A program made the position numbers and the translations under genes. Positions 26,322-34,000 of a DNA stretch of 45,533 bases are shown piece after piece. Positions within the stretch are counted from its first letter, which is position 1, and every line of letters starts with the position of its first letter. The stretch lies in assembly GCA_019114515.1 (NCBI GenBank), contig DXFH01000030.1, positions 1 through 45,533 on the forward strand. The letters are read 5' to 3'. Origin of the DNA: Candidatus Limosilactobacillus merdigallinarum. GTDB lineage: Bacteria > Bacillota > Bacilli > Lactobacillales > Lactobacillaceae. The notes under the pieces were generated by a model. The model was not told where the DNA came from, ran no database searches, and was given only the letters and a program-made list of their open reading frames with translations.

Positions 26322-26344
26322 TTGCTCCATAACGAGAAACATCT

Positions 26345-26720
26345 TATCACAAATCATGAAACACATTCAAATCAACGGCACAGATCTGCTATACTTACTT
26401 TTATGTGCACCATAGTTATTTTGATAAATAACTAGATATATTATGCAGCCTATTATTAACCCATATACTAATAATTCAAACAAACCATAATATATTGATC
26501 ACAATGATTGTCAATTCAAAAAAGGCATCAGTTGACGCGTTGGGACTCAGCAGTGACATTGTCGTAAGCGTTGTAAAAACGCTTACGACAAGACCAAGCT
26601 TGGAAACGATTGACAATTGGTTCCAAGTTGTGTCCACTGCGGTCCAGACCAACATTAGCGTAGAAGCTGATGCAAATAAACTTTAGAATATATAATTCGC
26701 ATACTGTACTTTTACGGAAG
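26345..26720. other. Intergenic stretch with two inverted repeats
   Basis: No convincing gene. A 63-codon plus frame starting at 26495 has no ribosome binding site and runs across both hairpins. TTGTCGTAAGCGTT (26559-26572) and its exact complement (26578-26591) make a 14-pair stem with a five-base loop. A second pairing is CTTGGAA (26599-26605) with TTCCAAG (26621-26627). No T-run follows the first. Confidence 0.55.
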
Positions 26721-26731
26721 GAATGTCTAGT

Positions 26732-27457
26732 TTGATTAAACAGTTAAAAGACGAGTTATTAACCGATCGTTGGAAATCAATTTTCGCTTCCGTCCTCATC
26801 TTATTGATTGCCTGGTCGTATGCCCCATTTGCATATGTCGTCGGCATTTCTGGTAATCACTTTAATACCAATATGGGCTGGTTATTTGCCTACGAAGTAT
26901 GTATCGGTTTGGCAGTCACCTTAATTGTTTACGGCCATTTCAAGTCCTTACTATCTTGTCTGCCCACTATCCTAAGCATCATCGTTGTTTTGCTAGGCTT
27001 CAATAAGTTTCCCGTTATTATAGGACTGTTACTGCTTTTGCCCATTTTTCTCCTTTTATCGCAGACACCATGGCTTCAATTTAATAATTGGTATGGTTTG
27101 CTTACTTTCGGCATTTTAGTGTCATTGTCCATTGGCAGTTTCTGTGCTTATTCCAGTCTCCACTTCATCTCATGGGAAATTGTGTCTTTCTTGCTGCCCG
27201 TCATGGCGAGCTGCTGGTTCTTTATGGCCCCCTTCTTTTTAGAAAAGCAGCCTTTTGCTTTCCCCATTTTAACCGTCTTGGCCGTCATTTTAATCATCTT
27301 GGCATTGACCCGTCCCCTGCGTTGGCAGCTTTATTTAGCAATTATCATTGTTGCGGGAATTTGGCTGTTAATCCTGTTCAACCGCAACCGGCATCCTTCA
27401 TTTATCCTTTTTAGTTTGGCTCAGATGCTGGTGATTGTTTTAATCTATTGGAATTAA
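26732..27457 (+). CDS. Hypothetical polytopic membrane protein
   Basis: A protein of about 241 residues with roughly seven transmembrane segments (for example IIVVLLGF, VIIGLLLLLPIFLLL, LYLAIIIVAGIWLLILF) and short polar loops. No motif I recognise. The start is uncertain: ATG at 26723 is only one base after GGAAGG, too close for normal initiation, whereas TTG at 26732, three codons later, has AAGGA nine bases upstream. I use the TTG. It is alone on its strand and ends in copy 2 of the palindromic repeat. Confidence 0.7.
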   Translation: MIKQLKDELLTDRWKSIFASVLILLIAWSYAPFAYVVGISGNHFNTNMGWLFAYEVCIGLAVTLIVYGHFKSLLSCLPTILSIIVVLLGFNKFPVIIGLLLLLPIFLLLSQTPWLQFNNWYGLLTFGILVSLSIGSFCAYSSLHFISWEIVSFLLPVMASCWFFMAPFFLEKQPFAFPILTVLAVILIILALTRPLRWQLYLAIIIVAGIWLLILFNRNRHPSFILFSLAQMLVIVLIYWN

Positions 27458-27462
27458 AGCGC

Positions 27463-27623
27463 AAAAAGGACGTTGTGACTTAAGTCTGTTATATAGATAA
27501 AAAGTCAACAGCGCGGTACACAAATGGCCTCAAGTGTTCGGATTTCTTCGAACGCTTGAGGCCTATTTATGCTCGCGGGGGCGTGACTACGAAGTCATAA
27601 ATGACTTCTGTCACGCTCCCTTT
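27463..27623. repeat. Palindromic interspersed repeat, copy 2
   Basis: Same length and order of self-complementary blocks as copy 1 (12781-12939). The core 27475-27613 differs from it at three places I can see (T/G, C/A and G/A). It too lies between convergent genes, the membrane protein and the Tag-like glycosylase, and begins a few bases after one stop and ends just before the other. Confidence 0.85.
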
Positions 27624-27626
27624 CGA

Positions 27627-28169
27627 TTACCACTCATCAACTTTTACCTGGTAAATACCAACGGCACACAAATATGAAAAGATGATAGTCGGGCCTACAA
27701 AACGGAAACCGGCCTTTTTCATATCTTTGCTAATCTTTTTTGACAATTCATCGCTAGCTGGCAAATCGGTACTGGATTGATAGTGAAACATCCGTGATTT
27801 ACCGTCAACGTATCCCCATATAAAATCATTTAAGCTTTTACCATTCTGGTGCCATTTTTGCAATACTTGCGCATTATTAATGGTCGCCTGAATTTTAAGA
27901 CGGTTACGAATAATGCCAGTATCTTGTTTGAGGGCAGCTGCCTGCTCTTCCCCAAAAGCAGCTACTTGATCAACATCAAAGTTAGCAAAGGCGCGTTCAA
28001 AACCCTTGCGCTTTTTCCAAACCGTTTTCCAAGTTAAACCCGCCTGAAAAAGTTCTAAGCAAAGCATTTCATACAGACAGCGCTCATCATGTGTGGGCTG
28101 ATCCCAATAATTATCATAATAGTCCTTCATTAAGGAATCATCGACCCAGGATGGGTAATCAGTTGCCAT
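27627..28169 (-). CDS. tag: DNA-3-methyladenine glycosylase I-like protein (Tag)
   Basis: A 180-residue protein matching the Tag family: DYYDNYWDQPTHDERCLYEML, LELFQAGLTWKTVWKKRKGF, FDVDQVAAFGEEQ, TGIIRNRLKIQATINNAQ, with FVGPTIIFSYLCAVGIYQV near the end. Tag removes 3-methyladenine from DNA. The zinc ligands of E. coli Tag (Cys4, His17, His175, Cys179) are not seen: the N-terminal RCPW is YPSW, YHD is YYD, and the C-terminus lacks the His/Cys pair. TAGGAG precedes the ATG. Confidence 0.87.
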   Translation of the reverse strand: MATDYPSWVDDSLMKDYYDNYWDQPTHDERCLYEMLCLELFQAGLTWKTVWKKRKGFERAFANFDVDQVAAFGEEQAAALKQDTGIIRNRLKIQATINNAQVLQKWHQNGKSLNDFIWGYVDGKSRMFHYQSSTDLPASDELSKKISKDMKKAGFRFVGPTIIFSYLCAVGIYQVKVDEW

Positions 28170-28200
28170 GTGATCAACTCCTAATCTAAGTTTTCAATAC

Positions 28201-29640
28201 TTAATTACGAGTTTTAGCTGTTTTCTCATCTTTTAGAATTAATGCCAAGAACAAACCACATAATTCAATAATAATCATCACAATAAACACTGCCCGGTAA
28301 CCGTGTAAAGATGCATCCAGTTTGGATAGGCCCGCATGCTGTCCAGAAGTAGTTAAACTCGTCAATATCATGGTGGTAATGGCCACCCCTGCTGATCCTA
28401 ATACTTGGCGAATAGTCGTAATCACTGCAGTTCCATGGGAAACTAATTCATTCGACAGTGAGTTGGCACCCAGTGTGACAGCAGGCATCATCACAAACGC
28501 ATTGCCGCCTTCAATGATCATCGCACAAATAATCATCCCTAAAAGACTCTGCTTTGAAATTAAGAAGAGTCCGGCAATCCAACCGCAGACAATCATGAGC
28601 ATGCCAATCCGCAAGGTTAATTTAAAGCCTAGTTTGTCTGCTAATTTCCCTGTCAAGGGGTTCAAGATACTGAGAAAGATCGCCCCCGGTACCAACGACA
28701 TGCCAGACACAAACGGACTGACTTTTAATACGCCTTGATAGTAGAGGGGGAAAATGATGGTAACGACAATTAAGGCAACGTACGAAATTCCCGTCAGTAA
28801 AATTGCTAAATCATAGTTGAACGTCTTTAAAACACGTAATTCCAGCAGTGGCGTTGGCAGATGAAATTGTCGCCAGCAAAAAGCAATAATTGCCAGAATA
28901 CTAATCACCAAAATGATACCATTCATGGCCCAGTTAGCCTTGCCTTTGCCAACTTGGTTAAGGACGTACATCATGCCAATCAGTCCTAGAGATAAGAAAA
29001 CCGACAGCCAATCTAGTGAACTTTCATGTCTAGGCATTACATTGCGAATCAGGCCTAGCCAGGACATGATCAAAACGGCAGTGATGATGATCATGAACAG
29101 GATAAACAGTGATTTCCAAGAGAAGAATTTCAGGACAATTCCCGAAATGATTGGTCCACAAGCAAGAGCCGAGCCCATTACTAAGCCGGCAACTCCCATT
29201 GTGGTCCCCCGCTGATCCTCCGGCGTGATCTCCAAAAGAACTGTTTGGTAGGAAGGAAAAAGCACCCCTACGGCAAAGGCTTCCATTGTTCGCCCAATCA
29301 TCATGAACCAAAAGCCCGAAACGCCCCACGATGCTGGTGTGAACAAAATCATTAATGACCCAATATCGAAGAGTGCCAGCGCACCAATAAACATTTGTCG
29401 AAAAGTCAGGTTGTTTAGCATCCATGGGCTAATCGGCATGCTGACACACATTACCAGCATGAATCCCGTCGTCAGCCACTGAACCGTATCAGCGGAAATG
29501 CCAAAATTCTGCATCAACGTCGGATAGGCCGTTGACAATGACGACTGACTAATTGACATTGTAAAGGTACCTAACAATAACGTCAGAATAAACCAAAAAC
29601 GACTATATGGTTTTCCTGCTTGATCAACTTGTTCAGACAT
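28201..29640 (-). CDS. MFS drug exporter, DHA2/EmrB-QacA type
   Basis: A 479-residue, 14-segment transporter of the major facilitator superfamily. Visible DHA2 features are MSISQSSLSTAYPTLMQNFG in helix 1, GRTMEAFAVGVLFPSYQTVLLE (motif C-like region near helices 4-5) and GVAGLVMGSALACGPIISG. It resembles LmrB/EmrB-like exporters; substrate unknown. An upstream ATG adds 13 residues that do not fit; GGGGAAG six bases before the ATG at 29640 decides the start. It is divergent from the PerR-type regulator and has a Fur-like box in its leader. Confidence 0.9.
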   Translation of the reverse strand: MSEQVDQAGKPYSRFWFILTLLLGTFTMSISQSSLSTAYPTLMQNFGISADTVQWLTTGFMLVMCVSMPISPWMLNNLTFRQMFIGALALFDIGSLMILFTPASWGVSGFWFMMIGRTMEAFAVGVLFPSYQTVLLEITPEDQRGTTMGVAGLVMGSALACGPIISGIVLKFFSWKSLFILFMIIITAVLIMSWLGLIRNVMPRHESSLDWLSVFLSLGLIGMMYVLNQVGKGKANWAMNGIILVISILAIIAFCWRQFHLPTPLLELRVLKTFNYDLAILLTGISYVALIVVTIIFPLYYQGVLKVSPFVSGMSLVPGAIFLSILNPLTGKLADKLGFKLTLRIGMLMIVCGWIAGLFLISKQSLLGMIICAMIIEGGNAFVMMPAVTLGANSLSNELVSHGTAVITTIRQVLGSAGVAITTMILTSLTTSGQHAGLSKLDASLHGYRAVFIVMIIIELCGLFLALILKDEKTAKTRN

Positions 29641-29660
29641 ATTCGACTTCCCCTTATTTA

Positions 29661-29675
29661 GAATGATTATTATCA
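29661..29675. promoter_or_regulatory. Candidate Fur/PerR-type box
   Basis: GAATGATTATTATCA matches the Fur/PerR 7-1-7 dyad TGATAATNATTATCA at 11 of 14 positions, with a perfect right half. It lies between the exporter start (29640) and the PerR-type gene (29774). Confidence 0.45.
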
Positions 29676-29773
29676 GCAAATACTATTATATGTTTCCCTT
29701 GGCTTTATGTAAATGATATACTAGAAAGTAGAAAACCGTAAATGGTAATACGTAAATGAAGGGGTGTGTACTT

Positions 29774-30247
29774 ATGGCTGTGACCGAATTGGCTCGTGCA
29801 ATCAAACGTCTGCAAGCAAATAAAGTTCGTTTAACTCCACAAAGAAAAACAATTCTAAACTACCTTATCACACACCACACTCATCCAACCGTTGAAATGA
29901 TCTTCAATGATTTAAAGAAGAGCGATGACAGTATCAGTATGGCTACCGTCTACAATACCGTCAAATTGCTAGTGAATTACCAGCTGGTCATCGAATTGAA
30001 AAATGGTGATGAGTCGGTGCACTATGACTACTTTGGCCATCCGCACTTTCACGTCATCTGTGATAATTGTGGTAAAATCACCGATGTAATGAATGAACAA
30101 TTCAATGACATCACAAAGCAATTAGCTCACCTAACCCGCAGTGAAACTAATTACTTGGTCACCAGAAGCGATGTCGAGGTACATGGTCTCTGCCCCGATT
30201 GTCAGTATAAGCTGGGGTTGGCTAACCATGATCAGCATGAGGACTGA
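29774..30247 (+). CDS. perR: Fur-family regulator, PerR type
   Basis: A 157-residue metalloregulator. The winged-helix reads VRLTPQRKTILNYLI and SMATVYNTVKLLV. All five residues that bind the regulatory metal in Bacillus PerR can be matched: His (HPTVEMIF), Asp (HYDY), the two His of PHFH, and Asp (GKITDV). The structural zinc CxxC pairs CDNC and CPDC are present. The Asp pair favours peroxide sensing over iron (Fur) or zinc (Zur) sensing. The ATG at 29774 is preceded by AAGGGG; the ATG at 29756 overlaps that site. A 72-residue gene follows 11 bases later. Confidence 0.85.
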   Translation: MAVTELARAIKRLQANKVRLTPQRKTILNYLITHHTHPTVEMIFNDLKKSDDSISMATVYNTVKLLVNYQLVIELKNGDESVHYDYFGHPHFHVICDNCGKITDVMNEQFNDITKQLAHLTRSETNYLVTRSDVEVHGLCPDCQYKLGLANHDQHED

Positions 30248-30258
30248 GGAGGATAATA

Positions 30259-30477
30259 ATGATTTCTAACGAACAACGTGCCCATGATATGGCAGTAGCT
30301 TTAATGGCAAAACGTAATGACGTTTCTAACCCCGTTAAGGCCTACCAGGAATATATCAACATTTTGCTACCAATTTTAAAGGAAATTGATAAGGACTTTC
30401 CTTCTGGGATTGCGGAACACCCGGTAGTACAACAAAAAACGCCACGCAATGAAGAACCGCGTCCAGAACAAAAATAA
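30259..30477 (+). CDS. Small hypothetical protein co-transcribed with perR
   Basis: A 72-residue protein with a helical first two-thirds (MISNEQRAHDMAVALMAKRN, AYQEYINILLPILKEID) and a polar, Pro/Glu-rich tail. No cysteines, signal or membrane segment. GAGGAGG six bases before the ATG is a strong ribosome site, so the gene is likely real. I do not recognise it. It is followed by a strong terminator. Confidence 0.8.
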   Translation: MISNEQRAHDMAVALMAKRNDVSNPVKAYQEYINILLPILKEIDKDFPSGIAEHPVVQQKTPRNEEPRPEQK

Positions 30478-30493
30478 TTTAATTCTATGAAAA

Positions 30494-30535
30494 CACAAAA
30501 CCCCGTTTGCAACTTGGCAAACGGGGTTTTGTGTT
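30494..30535. terminator. Terminator of the perR unit
   Basis: CACAAAACCCCGTTTGC pairs perfectly with GCAAACGGGGTTTTGTG around a six-base loop; the run of A and T in the arms lets it act in both directions. Confidence 0.88.
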
Positions 30536-30548
30536 AGCCGAATACATA

Positions 30549-30583
30549 AAAACCGTGCCACCCGGTAAGCAGGTGCCACGGTT
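30549..30583 (-). terminator. Hairpin terminator of the hsp20 gene
   Basis: AACCGTG/CACGGTT with inner ACC/GGT forms a stem downstream of the hsp20 stop; the minus strand continues with TTTTTATG. Confidence 0.6.
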
Positions 30584-30638
30584 CTTGTCTTTATTGGGAG
30601 ATTGAATGACACAGTTACTTATGCAGCTGCCCTATCAA

Positions 30639-31061
30639 TTACTGAATTTCGATATGACTGCCCCTGTCTTCTTCACTGATCTTTGGCAAGTCTAATTCAA
30701 GCACGCCTTCATTATACTTAGCGTTAACCTTCTTCAGGTCAACGTTTGGCAGACGGTAAGAACGACTCATCTGACCATAGCGACGTTCAGATTGAATAAC
30801 CTGACCATCCTTATCAGCAGCATCATCAAATGTTTCACGGTGACCACTAACCGTTAACAGACCATTGTCGTAGTTAACGTGGATGTCCTTCTTGTCAAAG
30901 CCAGGCATATCAATCTTTACTTGGTAGCCTTTATCGGTCTCGGTAACGTCACTCTTCATGTAGTTGCTCTTCATTGCCGGGAAGAAGTTGTTATTAAACA
31001 AATCCCGCATGGTCATCATGTCATCAAAGAAGTTATCACGACGTTGTAAATCGTTAGCCAT
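30639..31061 (-). CDS. Small heat shock protein Hsp20 (alpha-crystallin family)
   Basis: A 140-residue chaperone that holds unfolding proteins. A short N-terminal arm (MANDLQRRDNFFDDMMTMRDLF) is followed by the alpha-crystallin domain (about 38-130): DVTETDKGYQVKIDMPGFDKKDI, LTVSGHRE and the GVLELDLPK signature. The I-x-I tail is present as HIEIQ. The ATG at 31061 has AAAGGG nine bases upstream; an upstream TTG overlaps that site. A CIRCE-like operator lies 90-120 bases upstream. Confidence 0.93.
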   Translation of the reverse strand: MANDLQRRDNFFDDMMTMRDLFNNNFFPAMKSNYMKSDVTETDKGYQVKIDMPGFDKKDIHVNYDNGLLTVSGHRETFDDAADKDGQVIQSERRYGQMSRSYRLPNVDLKKVNAKYNEGVLELDLPKISEEDRGSHIEIQ

Positions 31062-31153
31062 AAAAAACATCCCTTTCAAATTTATTTTTTATTCCTTATT
31101 TCCTTCCTTACAATTTATATGGTAAACCCTTAATTTAAGAAAACAAGAGATTT

Positions 31154-31180
31154 TTAGCAATTAATGTCTCAGAGTGCTAA
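31154..31180. promoter_or_regulatory. CIRCE-like operator of hsp20
   Basis: TTAGCAATT, nine bases, GAGTGCTAA. The HrcA operator CIRCE is TTAGCACTC-N9-GAGTGCTAA: the right half is perfect, the left matches six of nine and spacing is exact. On the minus strand a possible promoter TTGCTA-N17-TAAATT (-35 inside the operator) points to hsp20. Confidence 0.65.
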
Positions 31181-31324
31181 TCATTTTTAACCAATCTTGA
31201 CCAAACAGTGCTGACGCCGCTTGAGCGTAGGCTTTACCCACTTTATAAATTCGTGTCATGGTCCAAAATATTCTTTGACCTTAGCGTTATATATGAATCA
31301 TTAATCATACGTGTAGCAAATAAA

Positions 31325-31350
31325 AAGGAATGGTGGCCACCATTCCTTTA
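31325..31350 (-). terminator. Terminator of the Apf-like gene
   Basis: AAAGGAATGGTGG pairs perfectly with CCACCATTCCTTT with almost no loop, 24 bases past the stop; the minus strand continues with TTATTTG. Confidence 0.7.
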
Positions 31351-31373
31351 ATCGTTAATATTAATTGTTAATT

Positions 31374-32006
31374 TTAGTACCAACCATGTGACTGCCAGAA
31401 TGCCTGTGCAGCGGTCCATGAACCATAACGGCTAGCAACGTATTGGTCAGCTACCCGTTCCTGGTTAGCAGCAGAGTAGTCACCATTCAGGTAAGATGCA
31501 GATAACTGGTACTTACCGATGTATTGACCGTTTTGAGCACCATAGTTACCACCAGATTCACGAGCGGCGATCCATGCCTTAGCAACAGCATCGTCACCAG
31601 CAACACTGGAAGTGTAACTAGCATTGTAAGTTTGACCAGCAGTAGTTGCAGTACCTGCATTAGTTGAACTAGCGGCGCTGCTTGCAGTAGCAGTGTTTTG
31701 ACTAGTAGCTGATGGCAAGTTAGCAGCCTGTTGTGCAGTAGCAGGAGCAACTTCACCATCATCGGTGATTACCAACTTTTGACCAACGTAGATCAGGTCC
31801 TTGTTAGCAATCTGGTTCTTGCTGGCTAATGTGTCAACAAAAGTTAAATCATGTCCTAACTTGTAGGAAATGCCAGAAAGCGTGTCGCCTGATTGTACGG
31901 TGTAAATCGAGTCGGCATTTGCGGAAGTAGCAGTTGCGGCAGTACCAAAAGCAACGGCACCGGCAACAACAGCAGCAACTTTAATAGCTTTCTTATTGAA
32001 CTTCAT
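31374..32006 (-). CDS. LysM-containing aggregation-promoting-factor (Apf)-like surface protein
   Basis: A 210-residue secreted protein: signal peptide (to about residue 31, TATSANA), one LysM wall-binding domain ([18 protein letters not shown], about 33-78), a Ser/Thr/Ala linker (about 85-135), and a C-terminal lysozyme-like domain ([20 protein letters not shown]...FWQSHGWY). This is the build of lactobacillal Apf proteins, linked to cell shape and aggregation; the Glu of ARESGG is the likely catalytic residue. An upstream TTG would add 15 residues; the ATG at 32006 gives a proper signal peptide, although AAAGGA is rather far upstream. Confidence 0.9.
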   Translation of the reverse strand: MKFNKKAIKVAAVVAGAVAFGTAATATSANADSIYTVQSGDTLSGISYKLGHDLTFVDTLASKNQIANKDLIYVGQKLVITDDGEVAPATAQQAANLPSATSQNTATASSAASSTNAGTATTAGQTYNASYTSSVAGDDAVAKAWIAARESGGNYGAQNGQYIGKYQLSASYLNGDYSAANQERVADQYVASRYGSWTAAQAFWQSHGWY

Positions 32007-32051
32007 ATAAATTAAAACATCCTTTTCTTTAAAATCTGTAGTTGCATTCAA

Positions 32052-32378
32052 TAACTTATCAACGGTTACTACTATAGACCTTAGTAATTACGCCCCAATT
32101 ACTGCTAATTTGCAAAAAAACACTTCTTTGTAATTTTTTGTAATATAAGTGGCGATTTTATGTATGCCTAAATTGGCTGTTCCCTTATCTGATACGGAAT
32201 AAGCGGTTTAGCGAACGTGTGGTCGGTTACCGTTCGCCTTTGTAATCTAATTACCAAATTTTCCCAAATTTCTCCTAGTTTTTTTGGTTGACACCGGCAA
32301 AGCACCAGAAAAAAAGGCTATTTAGTAAAATGCACGTAATATTGTAACGAATAATTTGCTTCCATTTAGACAATAAAA
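32052..32378. other. Long non-coding leader region upstream of the Apf-like gene
   Basis: No ORF. A direct repeat TGTAAT-TTTT-TGTAAT (32129-32144) resembles the WalR/YycF box but with spacer 4, not 5. An inverted repeat GCGAACG/CGTTCGC lies near 32211-32237. A TTGCAA hexamer in minus sense near 32109 could be a -35. Confidence 0.4.
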
Positions 32379-32420
32379 GAAGCGTGCCTGAAGTTCTGGT
32401 TAACTTCATGAACACGCTTA
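32379..32420 (-). terminator. Terminator of the NCS2 permease gene
   Basis: AAGCGTG/CACGCTT with inner GAAGTT/AACTTC around CTGGTT; located past the permease stop. Confidence 0.65.
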
Positions 32421-32508
32421 ATTAGTATGAGCTGACGTTTTACGACGCCAGTTCATCCACTATTTGTTAGAGTATTTCTTTTTTTCTTCTATTTCATATA
32501 GCTGTCTG

Positions 32509-33852
32509 TTATGCCAATGTTGATTGGTAAGCCCGCCGTGGCATCAGCAAGTTTAAGATGATGGCTGCCAGTGCAGCAATCGCAATTGGTGAACCTAACA
32601 AGTATTGCACCATTTGTGGTGCGGCGTTAACCACGTGCTTTGGCAAGAAAGTGATAGCCAAGGTCAGGATGATCGGTAAACCGATGACGTATAAGTCACC
32701 AGGAGCGGTCTTTAATCCCCGAATGACGTTCAGGCCGTTCAGCATGATCGTGACGGTAATGATGGCAAAGACACCACCAATGACCGGTGCCGGAATAGCG
32801 GCCAAGAATGCGGACAGCTTGGAGAAGAAACCTAACAGGATGAACCAGCCCCCAGCAGCAACGAAGACCTTCTTGGAAGCAACTCCCGTAATGGAAATGA
32901 TCCCGGCGTTAGTGGAGTAACCGGTAACCGGAGTTGTCCCACTTAAAGCGGCCACTAAACAGCTCAATCCTTCACCAACAATCCCGTGGTTCCATTGACG
33001 GTTAGAAATTGTGTGATTGGTAACGGCGCCCATCGCAAACCAGGTACCAGTCGTTTCAGTAGTGATAATGGCGTAAATAATTAAGAATGTCAGGATGGAA
33101 GTTAAGTTAAAACGTACGCCCCAGTGGAAGATCGTCCGTGATGGAAGACTGAACCATGGGCTAGCCGCAACGGTTGACCAATTGAACCGGCCCATTGAAG
33201 CACTCATCAGAGTACCAACCAGCAAAGCAATCACAATGGAACCAGTACGGAATAATTTCTGCACCTTCGGGAACCGAATGCTAATGCCCACACAAATCAG
33301 CATTACTAAGGCCGTTGCACTAGCTAATTCAATGTTTTGGTAAATATTGCCTGAAGCTTCAAAAATATTACTATTAAGCGCACTCGGAATCAGTGACAAG
33401 CCCACACAAGTAATGATTGTGCCCCCGACTACGGCCGGTACCAGTGCGTTGATAATCTTTTGGAAAACACCACTCAGACCCAGTAAGATAAGCACAATGG
33501 CGCCAACAATCAGTGCACCAATTAAGGTTGCCATTCCTTGACCTTTCAGACCGCCACTAGCTAGGACTACCCCAGCAGCTGCACCCAGTGGTACAAATGA
33601 TGGTCCTTGCGAAACCGGCATCTTCATGCAGAGCACAGTTTGAATGATCGTCCCAATCCCAGCTGCTAAGAAAGTTGATTGGACTAAGCCAGATGAATCA
33701 GTACTGCCCATCGCTAGCATCCCCGCCAAAATGATCGGTGGCACGTAAACGTCCATTGCTAGCACGTGCTGTAATCCTAAGAGGGTCGCTTCACCATTAG
33801 CGATCGGATCATCTGGACCAATTAACAAACTGCTTTTTGCTTCCTCGTTCAT
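32509..33852 (-). CDS. Uracil/xanthine permease (NCS2 family)
   Basis: A 447-residue protein with about 14 transmembrane segments. It opens with GLQHVLAMDVYVPPIILA and has SQGPSFVPLGAA, TTETTGTWFAMG and GVFAIITVTIMLNGLNVI, all in NCS2 style. Family members take up uracil, xanthine or guanine by proton symport; which one cannot be told. AGAGGAAAG precedes the ATG. Single-gene unit with no purine or pyrimidine genes beside it. Confidence 0.92.
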   Translation of the reverse strand: MNEEAKSSLLIGPDDPIANGEATLLGLQHVLAMDVYVPPIILAGMLAMGSTDSSGLVQSTFLAAGIGTIIQTVLCMKMPVSQGPSFVPLGAAAGVVLASGGLKGQGMATLIGALIVGAIVLILLGLSGVFQKIINALVPAVVGGTIITCVGLSLIPSALNSNIFEASGNIYQNIELASATALVMLICVGISIRFPKVQKLFRTGSIVIALLVGTLMSASMGRFNWSTVAASPWFSLPSRTIFHWGVRFNLTSILTFLIIYAIITTETTGTWFAMGAVTNHTISNRQWNHGIVGEGLSCLVAALSGTTPVTGYSTNAGIISITGVASKKVFVAAGGWFILLGFFSKLSAFLAAIPAPVIGGVFAIITVTIMLNGLNVIRGLKTAPGDLYVIGLPIILTLAITFLPKHVVNAAPQMVQYLLGSPIAIAALAAIILNLLMPRRAYQSTLA

Positions 33853-33949
33853 AACAATTCTTTCCTCTTTTCCCGAGCCTTCATTGTCTCGATGATTGTA
33901 GTGAGTTTATCACGAACTAGGAAGCTTGTAAAACACATATTGTTCGGAA

Positions 33950-33985
33950 AACGCCTAGACTGGTTACCAGCCTAAGCGTTAAAAA
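33950..33985 (-). terminator. Terminator of the suf operon
   Basis: AACGC/GCGTT with inner CTGGT/ACCAG forms a long stem; on the minus strand it follows the sufB stop and ends in TTTTC. Confidence 0.75.
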
Positions 33986-34000
33986 TTTATATTTTATTCA

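Noticed and set aside
26495-26686. 63-codon open frame between metK and the membrane-protein gene
   Set aside because: No Shine-Dalgarno and it spans both hairpins; better seen as a non-coding structured stretch.
28322-28738. 138-codon open frame on the plus strand
   Set aside because: Opposite the MFS exporter; Ile/Pro/Met-rich composition typical of an antisense of membrane helices.
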